The notes: generated from the letters alone by a model not told the origin. A DNA stretch of 64,000 bases from Bacteroides intestinalis (GCF_902364365.1 NZ_CABJDN010000003.1:124001-188000); one strand, 5' to 3'; counted from the stretch's first letter, positions 9,677-21,300 are shown. Program-made: numbers and translations.

Positions 9677-11662
9677 CTAAAACCCTGTGGTTATTTTATA
9701 CTGTATCACATTCTTGTCAGATTCAAAATAAGCGATATCCGCATATCCATTTCTATAGGGAATTCGTTTCTGCTTCCTCTGTATGGTAGCATTTCGAGGT
9801 GATATGGCCTGAAAACAAATTTGACCATCACGAGACTGCAATATCACTTTCCCATTTTGAAAATCAATTTTAGTTTCTTCCATACCATCATTTATTAACA
9901 TGGGGTAACATGCCCGCACCTTCTTTACATTCCCTTTCAGAATATCACGCACAGTAATTCCGGTATGGTCAATATAAACACGTTGTGAAATCTGAGTAAC
10001 CCCATCAAATCTACCAGTATAGATAACTTCAAATGCAACTCCGCCTACAGATTGTCTAATATTCCTCACATCTATTTCAGGAAGCTTACTACCTCCATAT
10101 GCAGAAAAACAAGATGTATTTGGAAATAATATGTTAGTATATTCCGCTAAGCGGTGTATTCCCCCCGTAGCATCATGCCATTCAGGTCCAACTGCATACA
10201 GTTCTCCACCTAAATCCTGCTTCTTCTTGTTATCCCATTTATGGGGAATTCCATCCGAAGGACCTAACTGTGGGTTTGAATTCTTCAGATGAATTCTGAT
10301 GAGTCCTGTTGCATTATAACGAGGATCTCCACTGAGTTCATACTCTACATAGTTTCCGCCAGAATTAGCAAAAACCTTATGGAACACGTCTTTCATAACC
10401 AAAACATATCCACCGATATCAGCTGGAGACGGAGATTCTTTAATAGAATTATCAGCATATAAATAGGCAACACACATTAGCCAGCATGCCAACAGATTAT
10501 ACTGTGATTGCGCTGAATAACTTTCATACCCATGCATCACTTCGATAGGAAAACGGTTTTTCACAATAAATCCGCTTCCATCTTCTCTTATCCATCTTCC
10601 GATGCTCCTAAGTGCTAAATGCGCAGCTCGTTTAAAGGCGCCTGCTTCCTGCTTTTTTCCTAAAGCTGCATATTGTGAAGCGTAAATCTCATAAGTCACG
10701 GCTGCCGCTGCTTCATTCCAGATATGTTGAGCACTTCTGCCGCCTGTCGGCACCTCTCCATAAGGCGATTGCATGAAAAGAGAAGTCCATGCTCCCAAAC
10801 ATAATTTGCGGGAATAAAAATCAAAAAACGTTCCGTTATATCCTTCCGCCAAAATAGAAGCCATAAACTGCCTCGTAAACTCATCATACACCATTGGCGG
10901 ATTAGTCTTATTATCTACATACAAGCCAAAATCAGACATATATTGCTGCTGGTGTTCCAGATGAATATGAAAGAAATCTTTGTGATCGTTGATCCCTTTC
11001 TTTAACCGTAAATATTCACCAGCCAAAGCCACAACATTGTGATTATAACAGATTTTCTTACGCTTCAAGTTATCCCGATATAGCACATACGGATCAATTT
11101 CAGCCATTTTTTCGTGCCAGACAATCATTTGCGCTTCAGAAACCAATCCTTTATAAAGATCCATCGCCAGCATGATAGGCTGAATAAAGAATTCACCATG
11201 GTGATGGGCACACCTGTTCTCATGCATCTCACTCACTGAACAATCCAAAGCCTTTATTCCACTCTTTACCAAAGCATCATCTTTCAAGTATCCCGTTTGA
11301 ACCAGTAACCCTATAGACAGAGCATAGCAAGGAGTCGAGTATTGCCATTCGATTTTATAGACCGGATCAATAATTGCTCCCGTCACTTTATCCTGACAAG
11401 ACGCAAATGCACGAACCTGGCATTCTATCAATCTCAAATATTCATTATTATCTAATCCTGATGATTGAAAATCAACTACCTGCTTCTGGTTCTTTAAAAA
11501 AGTTTCTACCAATTGCCCTAATTGAGGATTATCTTCCCGAATATTTTGTTCAGCCAATAATATATTATTTATATCTCTTAATGAACCAGCATCTACCTTC
11601 GATGCGAATATCAAAAGGCATAAACTGCCCCAAATGATTTTATGTAAAAGCTCCGTTTTCAT
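9677..11662 (-). CDS. Secreted alpha-toroid plus beta-sandwich protein, probable polysaccharide lyase
   Basis: This 661-residue protein has a signal peptide (cleavage near residue 25). The first 400 residues are helix-rich with aromatic and His motifs (CAHHHGEFF near 153, CYNHNVVALAGEY near 205, YESYSAQSQYN near 378), as in an alpha/alpha toroid. The last 230 residues are strand-rich (VSQRVYIDHTG-like region near 560) like the C-terminal sandwich of heparinase-type lyases. I do not recognise the family. Context supports a lyase: a GH105 that consumes lyase products is in the same operon, and no other lyase is visible. Its ATG overlaps the upstream DUF2264 stop as ATGA, so translation is coupled. 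A glycoside hydrolase of similar fold is the main alternative. Confidence 0.65.
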   Translation of the reverse strand: MKTELLHKIIWGSLCLLIFASKVDAGSLRDINNILLAEQNIREDNPQLGQLVETFLKNQKQVVDFQSSGLDNNEYLRLIECQVRAFASCQDKVTGAIIDPVYKIEWQYSTPCYALSIGLLVQTGYLKDDALVKSGIKALDCSVSEMHENRCAHHHGEFFIQPIMLAMDLYKGLVSEAQMIVWHEKMAEIDPYVLYRDNLKRKKICYNHNVVALAGEYLRLKKGINDHKDFFHIHLEHQQQYMSDFGLYVDNKTNPPMVYDEFTRQFMASILAEGYNGTFFDFYSRKLCLGAWTSLFMQSPYGEVPTGGRSAQHIWNEAAAAVTYEIYASQYAALGKKQEAGAFKRAAHLALRSIGRWIREDGSGFIVKNRFPIEVMHGYESYSAQSQYNLLACWLMCVAYLYADNSIKESPSPADIGGYVLVMKDVFHKVFANSGGNYVEYELSGDPRYNATGLIRIHLKNSNPQLGPSDGIPHKWDNKKKQDLGGELYAVGPEWHDATGGIHRLAEYTNILFPNTSCFSAYGGSKLPEIDVRNIRQSVGGVAFEVIYTGRFDGVTQISQRVYIDHTGITVRDILKGNVKKVRACYPMLINDGMEETKIDFQNGKVILQSRDGQICFQAISPRNATIQRKQKRIPYRNGYADIAYFESDKNVIQYKITTGF

Positions 11663-12885
11663 GGTTTTATAGCTTTATCAAGTTTCACATCTGGATTTCC
11701 ACACCATATCTTCTTTCCAGTCCATTCGGCATACGAAGTATTCCAAAATTCATCAATAGTAGAAAGCCCCAATGCCGCAAAAGCTGCTGTACACAGATAG
11801 AGACTTCCCGTAGATATATATCTTTCAGCAATCTGTGGTTGATGACCTGCAAATCCTAATGTCAGCCATCCATCTGCATCAAAATTCCCCTTAACCGACA
11901 TATGTTTCTTTATAACAGCTGTCAGAGCACATCTAACCTGTGCCTTTGTAACCGATACCGGCAACAAATCTTTCAATGCAGCTTGGGATAGTACATGAAA
12001 CGTCCCGAACCTATAAGCTATTGACCGGCCTATCACCGGATAAGCTCCATCCGGAGAAATCATTCTTTCTTGTTGTTCTGCATATCTGGAAAAGCGCTTT
12101 TTCTCCAACTGATAAAATTCTTCTTCACCTTTTGCATACTTTTGCATTACTTCCAACACATCCAATAACATAGGATGAATCACATAGCTATTATAATAAT
12201 CCATATGTAAATCTACCCCATCTCCATACCATCCATCACCTTTATACCATTCCTTGAAACGCATAATAGCATAATTAACAGGTTCCATATTACATTCTCC
12301 TGTTAATTCCAGTAAAGTAGCTTCTACCATGGCTGAAAATAATAACCAATTACTCTCTATCGGTTTTATCTTGCGTATCTGCTGCAATGCGTCCAATACA
12401 TTCTGTCGAGTCTTGTCAGAAAGATTTCCCCAAATTTGTTTAGGGGCACGTAATATCCCCTGGCAGAAGAAAGCAGCGTCCACCAACGGTTGTCGTGTCA
12501 CCACAAAGTTTAAATAATCAGGAGACTCGGGATTGAAACCATTATCTATGGAGAGAAGCATCAGACGTATATACTTATTTCTCAATCTTCCTTCTTCTGT
12601 TTCATCAGGACCAAGTTCCAGCCAGGGAGCCATACCAACTAACAAACGCCCCAAAGCTTCTAAATGAGTAGTACGTGTATTGGGAGGATTCAATGCACCG
12701 GATATAGTTTCTACCGGCATATTCTTCTTCAGTTCTCCCTTACTCATATTTTCCAATACCGGGTCCGCTATTTTTGTCAATACAGTAACCCAATAAGCAC
12801 GATCCTCCAAACCTGATGGATTTTGTGAATAACCACATAAGCTTATTAACAGGAACAATGCACAGGTAAGAATATTCTTTTTCAT
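11659..12885 (-). CDS. DUF2264 protein, second copy
   Basis: This 408-residue protein has a signal peptide (cleavage near residue 20, GYSQ) and the DUF2264 signature along its length. Motifs are YWVTVLTKIADPVL at the start, GMAPWLELGPDE near 85-97, a YKGDGWYGDG segment near 215 and DYYNSYVIHPMLL near 230. These are helical-barrel proteins found in glycan loci, and their chemistry is not established to my knowledge. It is a paralogue of the neighbouring gene at 12904-14136 and follows it by 18 bases. Its stop codon overlaps the next start. Acidic and aromatic conserved residues would suit a sugar-binding cleft. A role in trimming uronic-acid-rich side chains is inferred only from the GH105 partner. 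Confidence 0.85.
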   Translation of the reverse strand: MKKNILTCALFLLISLCGYSQNPSGLEDRAYWVTVLTKIADPVLENMSKGELKKNMPVETISGALNPPNTRTTHLEALGRLLVGMAPWLELGPDETEEGRLRNKYIRLMLLSIDNGFNPESPDYLNFVVTRQPLVDAAFFCQGILRAPKQIWGNLSDKTRQNVLDALQQIRKIKPIESNWLLFSAMVEATLLELTGECNMEPVNYAIMRFKEWYKGDGWYGDGVDLHMDYYNSYVIHPMLLDVLEVMQKYAKGEEEFYQLEKKRFSRYAEQQERMISPDGAYPVIGRSIAYRFGTFHVLSQAALKDLLPVSVTKAQVRCALTAVIKKHMSVKGNFDADGWLTLGFAGHQPQIAERYISTGSLYLCTAAFAALGLSTIDEFWNTSYAEWTGKKIWCGNPDVKLDKAIKP

Positions 12886-12903
12886 GATTCTATAGTATAT
12901 TGA

Positions 12904-14136
12904 TTATGGTTTCATAAATTTATCAATGGGAAACTCTTCCCCGGAAAAGGCTTTAATGCTGGTCCACGGGGAAAGAGGAGCTATCCAGAAAACATCATCT
13001 GCCGGCAAACCTAAAGGAAGAAAACCTAAAGAACAGAGATAGACACAAGGAGTTGATAAATAAGAATCACCTAATTCCGGCTGTTCACCACACACTCCAA
13101 TCGTTAACCAACCATTTTTATCAAAGGTACCCGGCTGTTCAAATAAACGCTTCAGCATGGCAGTCATTGCCCCCCGTACTTGGCCTGCTTTTAAACTTGA
13201 TGGAAGTTGATGAAATAATGCACTGGCTCCCAGAACTTGAAAAGCTGCCGAACGATAACTTACTGAACGTCCCAATACCGGATAACTCCCATCCGGTGCA
13301 ATCATGCGTTCCTGAATTTCCGCATATCTGACGAAACGTTTCCACTCTTTGTCTAAAAGTGTCTGATAAGATGAATCATATTTCACTACAACCTTTAAAA
13401 CCTGTAATAACATAGGATGAATGACATAACTATTGTAATAATCCAAATGAAAATTCTCCCCATCTCCATAAACTCCGTCTCCTTTATACCATTGTTCATG
13501 TGATGAAATAGCCTTCTCTATTACTTCAAAATTCCATTCATTACCGAAACTTTTCAATCCACATTCCACCATCGCAGAAAACAATAGCCAATTATTATTT
13601 CCCGGCTTCATTGTACGTGTCGATTTCCATTGTTCTATTAAACGTTGTTGAGTCTTATCATCAAGATTTCCCCATAACTGAGTGGGTGCCTGTAACAATC
13701 CTTGTATCAAAAAGGCACTATTCACCAAAATCTGCCGTGTAGCTGTACTATTAAAGTAATCATCAGCATGAGGGTCTACAGAATTCTTCAACCCCTTACA
13801 GACCATTTTAATATATTTATCACGCAATTTTCCTTCTGCTGTTTTATCCGGTCCCAATTCCAACCATGGTGCTATTCCTGCTATTGTTCGTCCCACCGAC
13901 TCCATATGTGTAACAAACTCCCTACTACTAGCTTTCGCAGATGAAGAACGTCCAACAGGAATATTCTTTTTTAACTGGTCTTTACTCAAATTACTCAAAA
14001 CCGGATCTGCTATCTTTAATAGCGTATGTACCCAATATTCTCTATCACTTTGGGGAGCACCTTGCCCTTGTACAGCAGAAATTGCCATAAAAGAAAAAAA
14101 AAGAGCTGATGCAAATTTAATCAGTTGATGTGTCAT
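12904..14136 (-). CDS. DUF2264 protein, first copy and first gene of the PUL operon
   Basis: This 410-residue DUF2264 protein has a signal peptide ending near VQG (residue 24). It shares with the next gene the blocks YWVHTLLKIADPVL, GIAPWLELGPDK, YKGDGVYGDG and DYYNSYVIHPMLL, so the pair arose by duplication and then diverged. It is the promoter-proximal gene of the minus-strand PUL operon, with a TAnnTTTG box 31 bases upstream of its start and the HTCS regulator divergent. Being first and duplicated suggests the two enzymes act on related but different linkages. Function is not known from sequence. Confidence 0.85.
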   Translation of the reverse strand: MTHQLIKFASALFFSFMAISAVQGQGAPQSDREYWVHTLLKIADPVLSNLSKDQLKKNIPVGRSSSAKASSREFVTHMESVGRTIAGIAPWLELGPDKTAEGKLRDKYIKMVCKGLKNSVDPHADDYFNSTATRQILVNSAFLIQGLLQAPTQLWGNLDDKTQQRLIEQWKSTRTMKPGNNNWLLFSAMVECGLKSFGNEWNFEVIEKAISSHEQWYKGDGVYGDGENFHLDYYNSYVIHPMLLQVLKVVVKYDSSYQTLLDKEWKRFVRYAEIQERMIAPDGSYPVLGRSVSYRSAAFQVLGASALFHQLPSSLKAGQVRGAMTAMLKRLFEQPGTFDKNGWLTIGVCGEQPELGDSYLSTPCVYLCSLGFLPLGLPADDVFWIAPLSPWTSIKAFSGEEFPIDKFMKP

Positions 14137-14167
14137 AGCTTTATTTTTAGATTATAACTCGTGGTTG

Positions 14168-14175
14168 CAAAACTA
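14168..14175 (-). promoter_or_regulatory. Promoter of the PUL operon
   Basis: TAGTTTTG on the minus strand matches TAnnTTTG, with a TTTG 17 bases upstream. It lies in the 207-base divergent space between the DUF2264 operon and the HTCS gene, where the HTCS product would be expected to bind. Confidence 0.5.
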
Positions 14176-14310
14176 TGGAAAAAAACAAATTTCAAATAAG
14201 ATAGAAATTCTAATATATATCCATTTCATCCACAAAATCCCTCCTCCACTAAAAAGGACAATATTGCTATTATTTGAACGATTGTATTATCGAATCTAAA
14301 AGCGAAGCAT

Positions 14311-14318
14311 TATTTTTG
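14311..14318 (+). promoter_or_regulatory. Promoter of the HTCS gene
   Basis: TATTTTTG matches TAnnTTTG and lies 25 bases before the HTCS ATG. No convincing -33 TTG at the usual 19-21 base spacing is seen. Confidence 0.5.
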
Positions 14319-14343
14319 TACCGCAATCAGTAATAAATATACT

Positions 14344-17300
14344 ATGAGAAACGTCATACTGTTAACACTTTACATACTAATAGGAAATATATCCGGTACA
14401 TCTCTTTATGCAAATAACAGCATAAAATTACATGCATCGCATATATCCATTAATAAAGGAATGCATCAGTCGACAATTCATGCCATGTATCAGGATGAGT
14501 TCGGAATGATATGGTTTGGTACCAAAAGAGGATTAGTAAGATATGATGGAACTCAAATGAAATTCATACAAAAACTTTATAATAACATTCCTGATGCAGA
14601 AGAGTTGGTACGTTCCATTACGGGAGATCAAAATGGCAATATTTATATAGAGACACGTTCAGGCATTATAGAGTATAACATAAAAAAAGATCATTTCCGT
14701 AAAATAACCCCTTATTCACAATGCATGTACTATTCGGACTCTTGCTTATGGATAGGGTATAAAAATACAATCTACCAATGGAAGAACAATATATTAAAAC
14801 TGCATTTGCAGTTACCAAAGGAATCTTGCATTATAGATTGCATCACTGAAACATCCAAAGGAAATCTGTACATAGGCACCAGAGACAACGGTATATTCCT
14901 CATCAGAAGGAATAAAGACACAAAACAGATGTTGGCTAATATCAACCAGATACGCCAATTATACATTGATTCAGAACAAAAGATATGGGTCGCTACCCGA
15001 AGGAACGGATTATTCCTCATAGATAGTGATGAAAATATCAAAAATTTTATTTATTCAGAAAACAGCAATAATTGCATATCAAGTGACATTGTACGATCCA
15101 TATGCGAAGACAATGCAGGTAACTTATGGATTGCCACTTTCAATGGATTAAATAAATATGATAAAAAAGAAAGAAAGTTCCTCCAATATGAGTTTATTAA
15201 CGAAAATGCCTATACTCTAAATGACGCATCTATCTATTGCTTAATGAAAGATCAGCAAGGAACTATTTGGAGTGGCTCGTTTTATGGTGAAATAAATTGC
15301 TTTCACCCGGAGCACAGTACTTTTTCCTATCATTTTGTCACTAAAGATATAATGCCATCCTCCCCATCTAAACATGCAATCTTCGGAAAAACAGTAGAAG
15401 ATAATGAAGGGAATTTATGGATGGCAACAGAACGAGACGGATTATATTTTTTCAATACACATACCAAAGCTTTGAAAAAGCTGCCGTTCACAGACAACGT
15501 GCAAACCTTATATCTGGATAAACAAAAAAACATCCTATGGATCGGAACATTACTTGGCGGACTAAAAAAATATGATCTGCAAAGTCAATCTACTCAGGTA
15601 TTTCTCAGAAACGTATTACACAATAATAGCATCAGAGAAATTATCCCTTATAATGATTCCCTAATAATAGCTACGCATAACGGTATCAGTATATTTGATA
15701 CTCATACAAATAAAAGTACTATCCTCTCTTCTGAACAGATAGACTTACAGAGAATGTCTGTGACAACCATCCTATTAGACTCCCAAAAACAACTATGGAT
15801 TGCTGTTCAGAATCAATTACTTTGCTATAACCTACTCAATAAATCATGGCAGCATATTTGTATTCGTAAATCAGAGAACTGTATAGTCAACAAGATTATT
15901 GAGAATCGGAATGGAGATATCTTAATAGGAACCTCCAGACATGGAATATTTCGGAAAAGAAAAGGAGAAGCAGAATTAGAACCTTTTGCCACAGATGCCA
16001 TCTTGATGAAAGACATTATAGATATGTGTGAAGATAAGTATGGTGGTATTCTTATTGTTACCAATGAAGGACTCATTTATATAGATAATGAAGAAGAAAT
16101 TACCAATATTGATAAAAACCGATTCTTATCTACTTTCCAGGTAAATAGCAACTGCTTATTTCTGGACCGAAACAATAATGTCTATTTAGGAGGAATCAAT
16201 ATGTTCTGTTCATTCCCTTTAAAGCAAATTTTCAACAAACCAGAACATTATCAAGTAGGTATATCTGAATTCTCCGTCAATGATACTCCTTTGGAGGTAG
16301 ACTCAGCCGGAAAAACACTTAAGCAATCCATTCTTTACACTAACAGGATTGAATTGCCTTACGATCAGCATGCCATAGGAATCAGAGCATATACCAATAA
16401 CTATGCCGCCTCTTTTACCTGTGGCATTAAATATAAACTGGAACCTTTTGACAAAGAATGGAAACGCACCAATAGTTTAAATGAAATAAGTTATACCAAT
16501 TTATCACCAGATAAATACATATTACATATTCAAGGAGATGTAGCCTTGGCCAACGGAGAATTTCCGGAGCGCAAACTCGATATCATAATAAATCCTCCTT
16601 TTTATCAGACCCCTCTTGCTTACATATTATATATTCTATTAACCATTCTATTACTATACGAAGCATACCAAGTAATCATCTTACGTTCATCTCTAAAAAT
16701 AGCAAAGGAACAGAAGCGGAATATGGAACAACTCAATCAAAGCAAACTACGTTTCTTCACTAACATATCTCATGAATTCAAAACACCCTTAACACTTATA
16801 TCCAATCAAGTCGAACTATTATTACAGAGTAAAAATATTCCTCCAAAGCTAAATTCTAAGTTACTAAATATTTGGAGAAACATCACCAGATTAAATCAAC
16901 TCATCATAGAGCTGATGGAATTCAGAAAACAAGAACAGGGTTTCACTCCTTTAAAAGTAAACTGTTATAATTTAATAGACATAGTAAATAATGTGGTAGA
17001 CTCTTTCAAAGAGTATGCACAAACAAGAAAAATAAACCTAACTTTACTTGCCGGACAAGATGATATTTCTTTTTATTTTGATAAGCAGTTAATTGAAAAA
17101 GCACTGTTTAATTTGTTATCCAATGCTTTCAAATTTACTCCAGAAAATGGCAGTATTTTCGTACGAGTAAAATATGAAAGCATGAAAGTTTCATTGGAAA
17201 TCTCAGATACAGGTGTAGGCATTAATACCAGAGAGCTAGAAAATATATTCATCCGGTTTTACCAAACAGATAATACTTGTTTCACTAATAATATCGGAAC

Positions 17301-18318
17301 TGGAATCGGCTTGGCCTACACAAAAAATATAGTAGAAGCCCATAAAGGAGTAATCACAGTTAAAAGTATTAAAGGAAAAGGTAGTTGTTTCACTATACAA
17401 CTGCCTACTGATATACAATATCCTCCCAGCAATATTCAGGAAAATTTGCCTATCATAGAAGATTACAACCTCAATGCAGTTGGTTTCATCTCCACAGATA
17501 CACTGGAAGGAGCAGAAGAAGAAAGAAAGGAAAATAGTGAAAAGTATTATAAGCTATTAATTATAGAAGATAACCAGGAGCTCAGGCAACTACTCACAGA
17601 AGTATTTTCTGACCTCTACAATGTCGAAACAGCAGAAAATGGTAAAAAAGGATATGAAAAAGCTCTCTCTGTTATACCCGACATCATTATCAGTGATGTT
17701 GTTATGCCGGAGATGTCCGGAACAGAGTTATGTCAGAAACTAAAAAACAATATAAAGACTTCTCACATTCCCATCATTTTATTAACATCACAAACAGCTT
17801 CTGAATACATTATTGAAGGTCTGAAAATTGGAGCAGACGACTATATCTGCAAGCCTTTCAGCATTAAACAACTGATTGTCAGATGTAATAACTTAATCAA
17901 TCTACGCAGAACATTACAACAAAAATATGCTAAAGAAAGTAATTCCAGCAGTGAATTAATTGCCACATCTACATTAGATCAGGTTTTATTAGATAAATCT
18001 ATCGAGTTAATAGAAAATAACCTAGAGAATCCCGTGTTCAGTGTTGATTTCCTGGCACAAGAGCTCTGTATAGGACGTACCAAATACTTCACGAAGATAA
18101 AAGCAATCACAGGTATGACACCTAACGAATTTATAATAAACATCAAACTTAAATTAGCTTACCGGAGTATTGAACAACAACCGGATATCTCTATTACAGA
18201 ACTCGCTATGCAATTGGGATTCAGTTCTACCAGCTATTTCATCAAACGATTTAAAGAATTTTCCGGAATGACACCTAATCAGTACAAGCAAAAGATAAAT
18301 GAGAATGGCACAGCATAG
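14344..18318 (+). CDS. Hybrid two-component system regulator (HTCS) of the PUL
   Basis: This 1324-residue one-protein regulator has a signal peptide (1-23) and a periplasmic double beta-propeller with repeated IWFGT/LWIAT...GL motifs (about 35-650). A Y_Y_Y domain (about 665-745) and a membrane helix (about 755-778) follow. The cytoplasmic part has HisKA with His810 in SHEFKTPLT, an HATPase, a receiver with Asp1118 in SDVVMP, and a C-terminal AraC-type helix-turn-helix (about 1215-1324). Such proteins bind a breakdown oligosaccharide in the periplasm and switch on the adjacent operon, here the divergent DUF2264-SusCD-GH105 genes. All catalytic residues look intact. The stop is 4 bases from the convergent mfd stop, and I see no terminator between them. 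Confidence 0.96.
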   Translation: MRNVILLTLYILIGNISGTSLYANNSIKLHASHISINKGMHQSTIHAMYQDEFGMIWFGTKRGLVRYDGTQMKFIQKLYNNIPDAEELVRSITGDQNGNIYIETRSGIIEYNIKKDHFRKITPYSQCMYYSDSCLWIGYKNTIYQWKNNILKLHLQLPKESCIIDCITETSKGNLYIGTRDNGIFLIRRNKDTKQMLANINQIRQLYIDSEQKIWVATRRNGLFLIDSDENIKNFIYSENSNNCISSDIVRSICEDNAGNLWIATFNGLNKYDKKERKFLQYEFINENAYTLNDASIYCLMKDQQGTIWSGSFYGEINCFHPEHSTFSYHFVTKDIMPSSPSKHAIFGKTVEDNEGNLWMATERDGLYFFNTHTKALKKLPFTDNVQTLYLDKQKNILWIGTLLGGLKKYDLQSQSTQVFLRNVLHNNSIREIIPYNDSLIIATHNGISIFDTHTNKSTILSSEQIDLQRMSVTTILLDSQKQLWIAVQNQLLCYNLLNKSWQHICIRKSENCIVNKIIENRNGDILIGTSRHGIFRKRKGEAELEPFATDAILMKDIIDMCEDKYGGILIVTNEGLIYIDNEEEITNIDKNRFLSTFQVNSNCLFLDRNNNVYLGGINMFCSFPLKQIFNKPEHYQVGISEFSVNDTPLEVDSAGKTLKQSILYTNRIELPYDQHAIGIRAYTNNYAASFTCGIKYKLEPFDKEWKRTNSLNEISYTNLSPDKYILHIQGDVALANGEFPERKLDIIINPPFYQTPLAYILYILLTILLLYEAYQVIILRSSLKIAKEQKRNMEQLNQSKLRFFTNISHEFKTPLTLISNQVELLLQSKNIPPKLNSKLLNIWRNITRLNQLIIELMEFRKQEQGFTPLKVNCYNLIDIVNNVVDSFKEYAQTRKINLTLLAGQDDISFYFDKQLIEKALFNLLSNAFKFTPENGSIFVRVKYESMKVSLEISDTGVGINTRELENIFIRFYQTDNTCFTNNIGTGIGLAYTKNIVEAHKGVITVKSIKGKGSCFTIQLPTDIQYPPSNIQENLPIIEDYNLNAVGFISTDTLEGAEEERKENSEKYYKLLIIEDNQELRQLLTEVFSDLYNVETAENGKKGYEKALSVIPDIIISDVVMPEMSGTELCQKLKNNIKTSHIPIILLTSQTASEYIIEGLKIGADDYICKPFSIKQLIVRCNNLINLRRTLQQKYAKESNSSSELIATSTLDQVLLDKSIELIENNLENPVFSVDFLAQELCIGRTKYFTKIKAITGMTPNEFIINIKLKLAYRSIEQQPDISITELAMQLGFSSTSYFIKRFKEFSGMTPNQYKQKINENGTA

Positions 18319-18322
18319 CAAA

Positions 18323-21300
18323 TTATCCTTCCTCCACCTGCATCGCCACAATCTCCTGTAAAACGCTAACAGCCGTTTCTACATTCTTCACATCTTTTAC
18401 CAGCATACTGCGACGGGTATTCTGCTCACGCAGATCGCAACGGCGGGTATATTTCATCATATAAGCAATGACTTTACCAAACGCTTGGCTCTGATAGTAC
18501 GGACTATCCGGATTAGAAACAAAGAACAATGACATACGTCCTCCCTTGAGAAAAACCTTCTCTGCACCAAGCCGTGCAGCAAGGCGGCGTAAAGGTACAA
18601 TCCGTAGTAGTTCTTCCGTTTCTGACGGGATAGGACCAAACCGGTCTATAAGACGGGTACGGAAATCCTCCACATCTTTATCCAACGTCAGACTATCTAA
18701 TTCGCGGTAAAGCAACATACGTTCGCTACTACCTGTAACATAAGTGGCAGGAAGCAACAATTCCAGGTCACTCTCTACCTGACATTCATCTACAAATTGC
18801 TCTCCACTGATAACGCCACCCTCCGCTTTCAGTTCTTCGGCATAAAGATCTGCAAATTCGTCCGTCTTCAGTTCATGCACAGCTTCCGACAGTATCTTCT
18901 GATAGGTTTCATAACCCAGATCGGCAATAAAGCCACTCTGTTCCGCACCGAGCATATTGCCTGCACCACGAATATCAAGATCCTGCATGGCTATGTGAAT
19001 TCCACTGCCCAAGTCACTGAAATTCTCAATAGCTTGCAGACGACGCCTTGCTTCAGGAGTCAGGGAAGAAAGCGGAGGAGCCAACAAATAGCAGAATGCT
19101 TTCTTATTGCTTCGTCCTACACGACCACGCATCTGATGCAAATCACTCAGTCCGAAATTCTGTGCCTGATTGATGATAATGGTATTGGCATTCGGAATAT
19201 CAATGCCGCTCTCTATAATTGTAGTGGCTATCAGCACATCATAATCATAATTGACAAAGCCGAAAATAATCTTTTCCAATTCGGTCGGCTCCATTTGTCC
19301 ATGCCCGATGGCTATACGGCAATCCGGAATATGCCGTTCAATCATCGCTTTTAATTCAGGCAAATTAGAAATACGGTTGTTTACAAGAAAGACCTGTCCG
19401 TTCCGGCTCATTTCAAAGTTAATAGCATCCACTATAACTTCCTCATTAAAGGTATGCACTTCAGTCTGAATAGGATAACGGTTTGGAGGAGGCGTTTGAA
19501 TAACGCTCAGGTCACGCGCCCCCATTAATGAGAACTGCAATGTACGCGGAATAGGCGTGGCCGTCATGGTCAAGGTGTCTACATTGACCTTCAACTGGCG
19601 CAACTTCTCCTTAACGGATACACCGAACTTCTGTTCTTCATCAATAATCAGCAACCCCAAGTCCTTGAATTGTATGTCCTTACCCAAAATCCGATGTGTA
19701 CCGATAAGTATATTCACATCACCTGCCGCCAATCCTTTTACGACCGCTTTTGCCTGAGCTGCCGTACGGGCACGACTCAGGTACTCCACCCTACAAGGCA
19801 AATCTTTCAAACGCTCTTTAAACGTCTGGAAATGTTGGTAAGCCAACACGGTGGTAGGTACCAGAACCGCTACCTGTTTATTGTCCGCCACAGCTTTAAA
19901 AGCAGCACGAACTGCCACTTCTGTTTTACCAAACCCCACGTCTCCACAAACCAGACGGTCCATAGGACGGTTACTTTCCATATCCGCTTTTACATCCGCC
20001 GTTGCTTTACTTTGGTCTGGTGTATCTTCGTAAATAAAAGATGCTTCCAGTTCCCGTTGCAAGAAACTATCCACACTGAACTGAAAACCTTTTTCCTCAC
20101 GACGTTGAGAATACAATTTTATGAGGTCACGTGCAATATCCTTAATTTTGGTCTTAGTACGCTCTTTAAGTTTCTCCCAGGCTCCCGTACCCAATTTATT
20201 CAAACGGGGAGCCTCACCATCTTTTCCTTTATACTTTGAAACTTTATGTAATGAATGGATAGAAACAAAAACGACATCTTCATTCTGATAAACCAGTTTC
20301 ATCACTTCCTGCGTTGTATCACCGTTAGGAATACGCACCAATCCGGAAAAGCGCCCCACACCATGATCGGTATGTACCACGTAATCTCCCGGTGTAAACT
20401 GATTCAACTCTTTCAGACTCAGAGCAACCTTGCCACTACGTGCTTTATCACTTTTGAGATTATATTTATGAAAACGGTCGAATAACTGATGATCCGTAAA
20501 AATGCAAAGCCGCAAGGCATTATCGGCAAAACCTTCATGCAACGTGCGCTCTACAGCTGTAAAAGCAATCTCTTCTCCCCTGTCTTCAAAAATGGCACGA
20601 ATACGGTCAGTCTGCTTCATGCTGTCACTACAAATGTAAAGCGTATACCCTTTCTCCATATACTCTTTGAAGCTTTCGGCCACCATATCAAAGTTTTTAT
20701 GGAATATAGGCTGGGCAGACGTATCGAATGTCACCGTAGCATCCGGAGTTCCAGTTGGTTTGTTACCGAACTCCATACGGCAAAAGTCCAATGCACGAAG
20801 CGTAAACTCACTTCCATCAATCAGCTTTCCATCCAAAGTAATACAACCACTTTCTTCCGCTTCGCGGGCTGCAATCGCTTGTGGGGTAAGTGTTTCATCG
20901 TGTACAGTCTGGATACGTTCACGCAGCCAAAGCAGATCACGCATTGCCAATACAGTATTCGCCGAGAGAAAATCCAGGAAGGAAACCATACCGCTTGCAT
21001 CCCCCTGTTCCAAACTACGGCTCAAATCCGGCACGATAACAATACTGTCTTTCTTTTCTTTAGAAAGTTGCGTTTCTACTTCAAACGTACGGATACTTTC
21101 TACTTCATCACCAAAAAAGTCTATACGATATGGAAATTCGGAAGAGAAAGAAAATACATCGATGATACTACCACGTACAGCATACTGTCCCGGCTCATAG
21201 ACATAGTCCACATACTCAAAACCATAGCTACGCAAGACTTCCGTAATAAAATTCGTATCCACATTTTCCCCTGTATGCAATTTCAGAGTTTTATCTCCCA

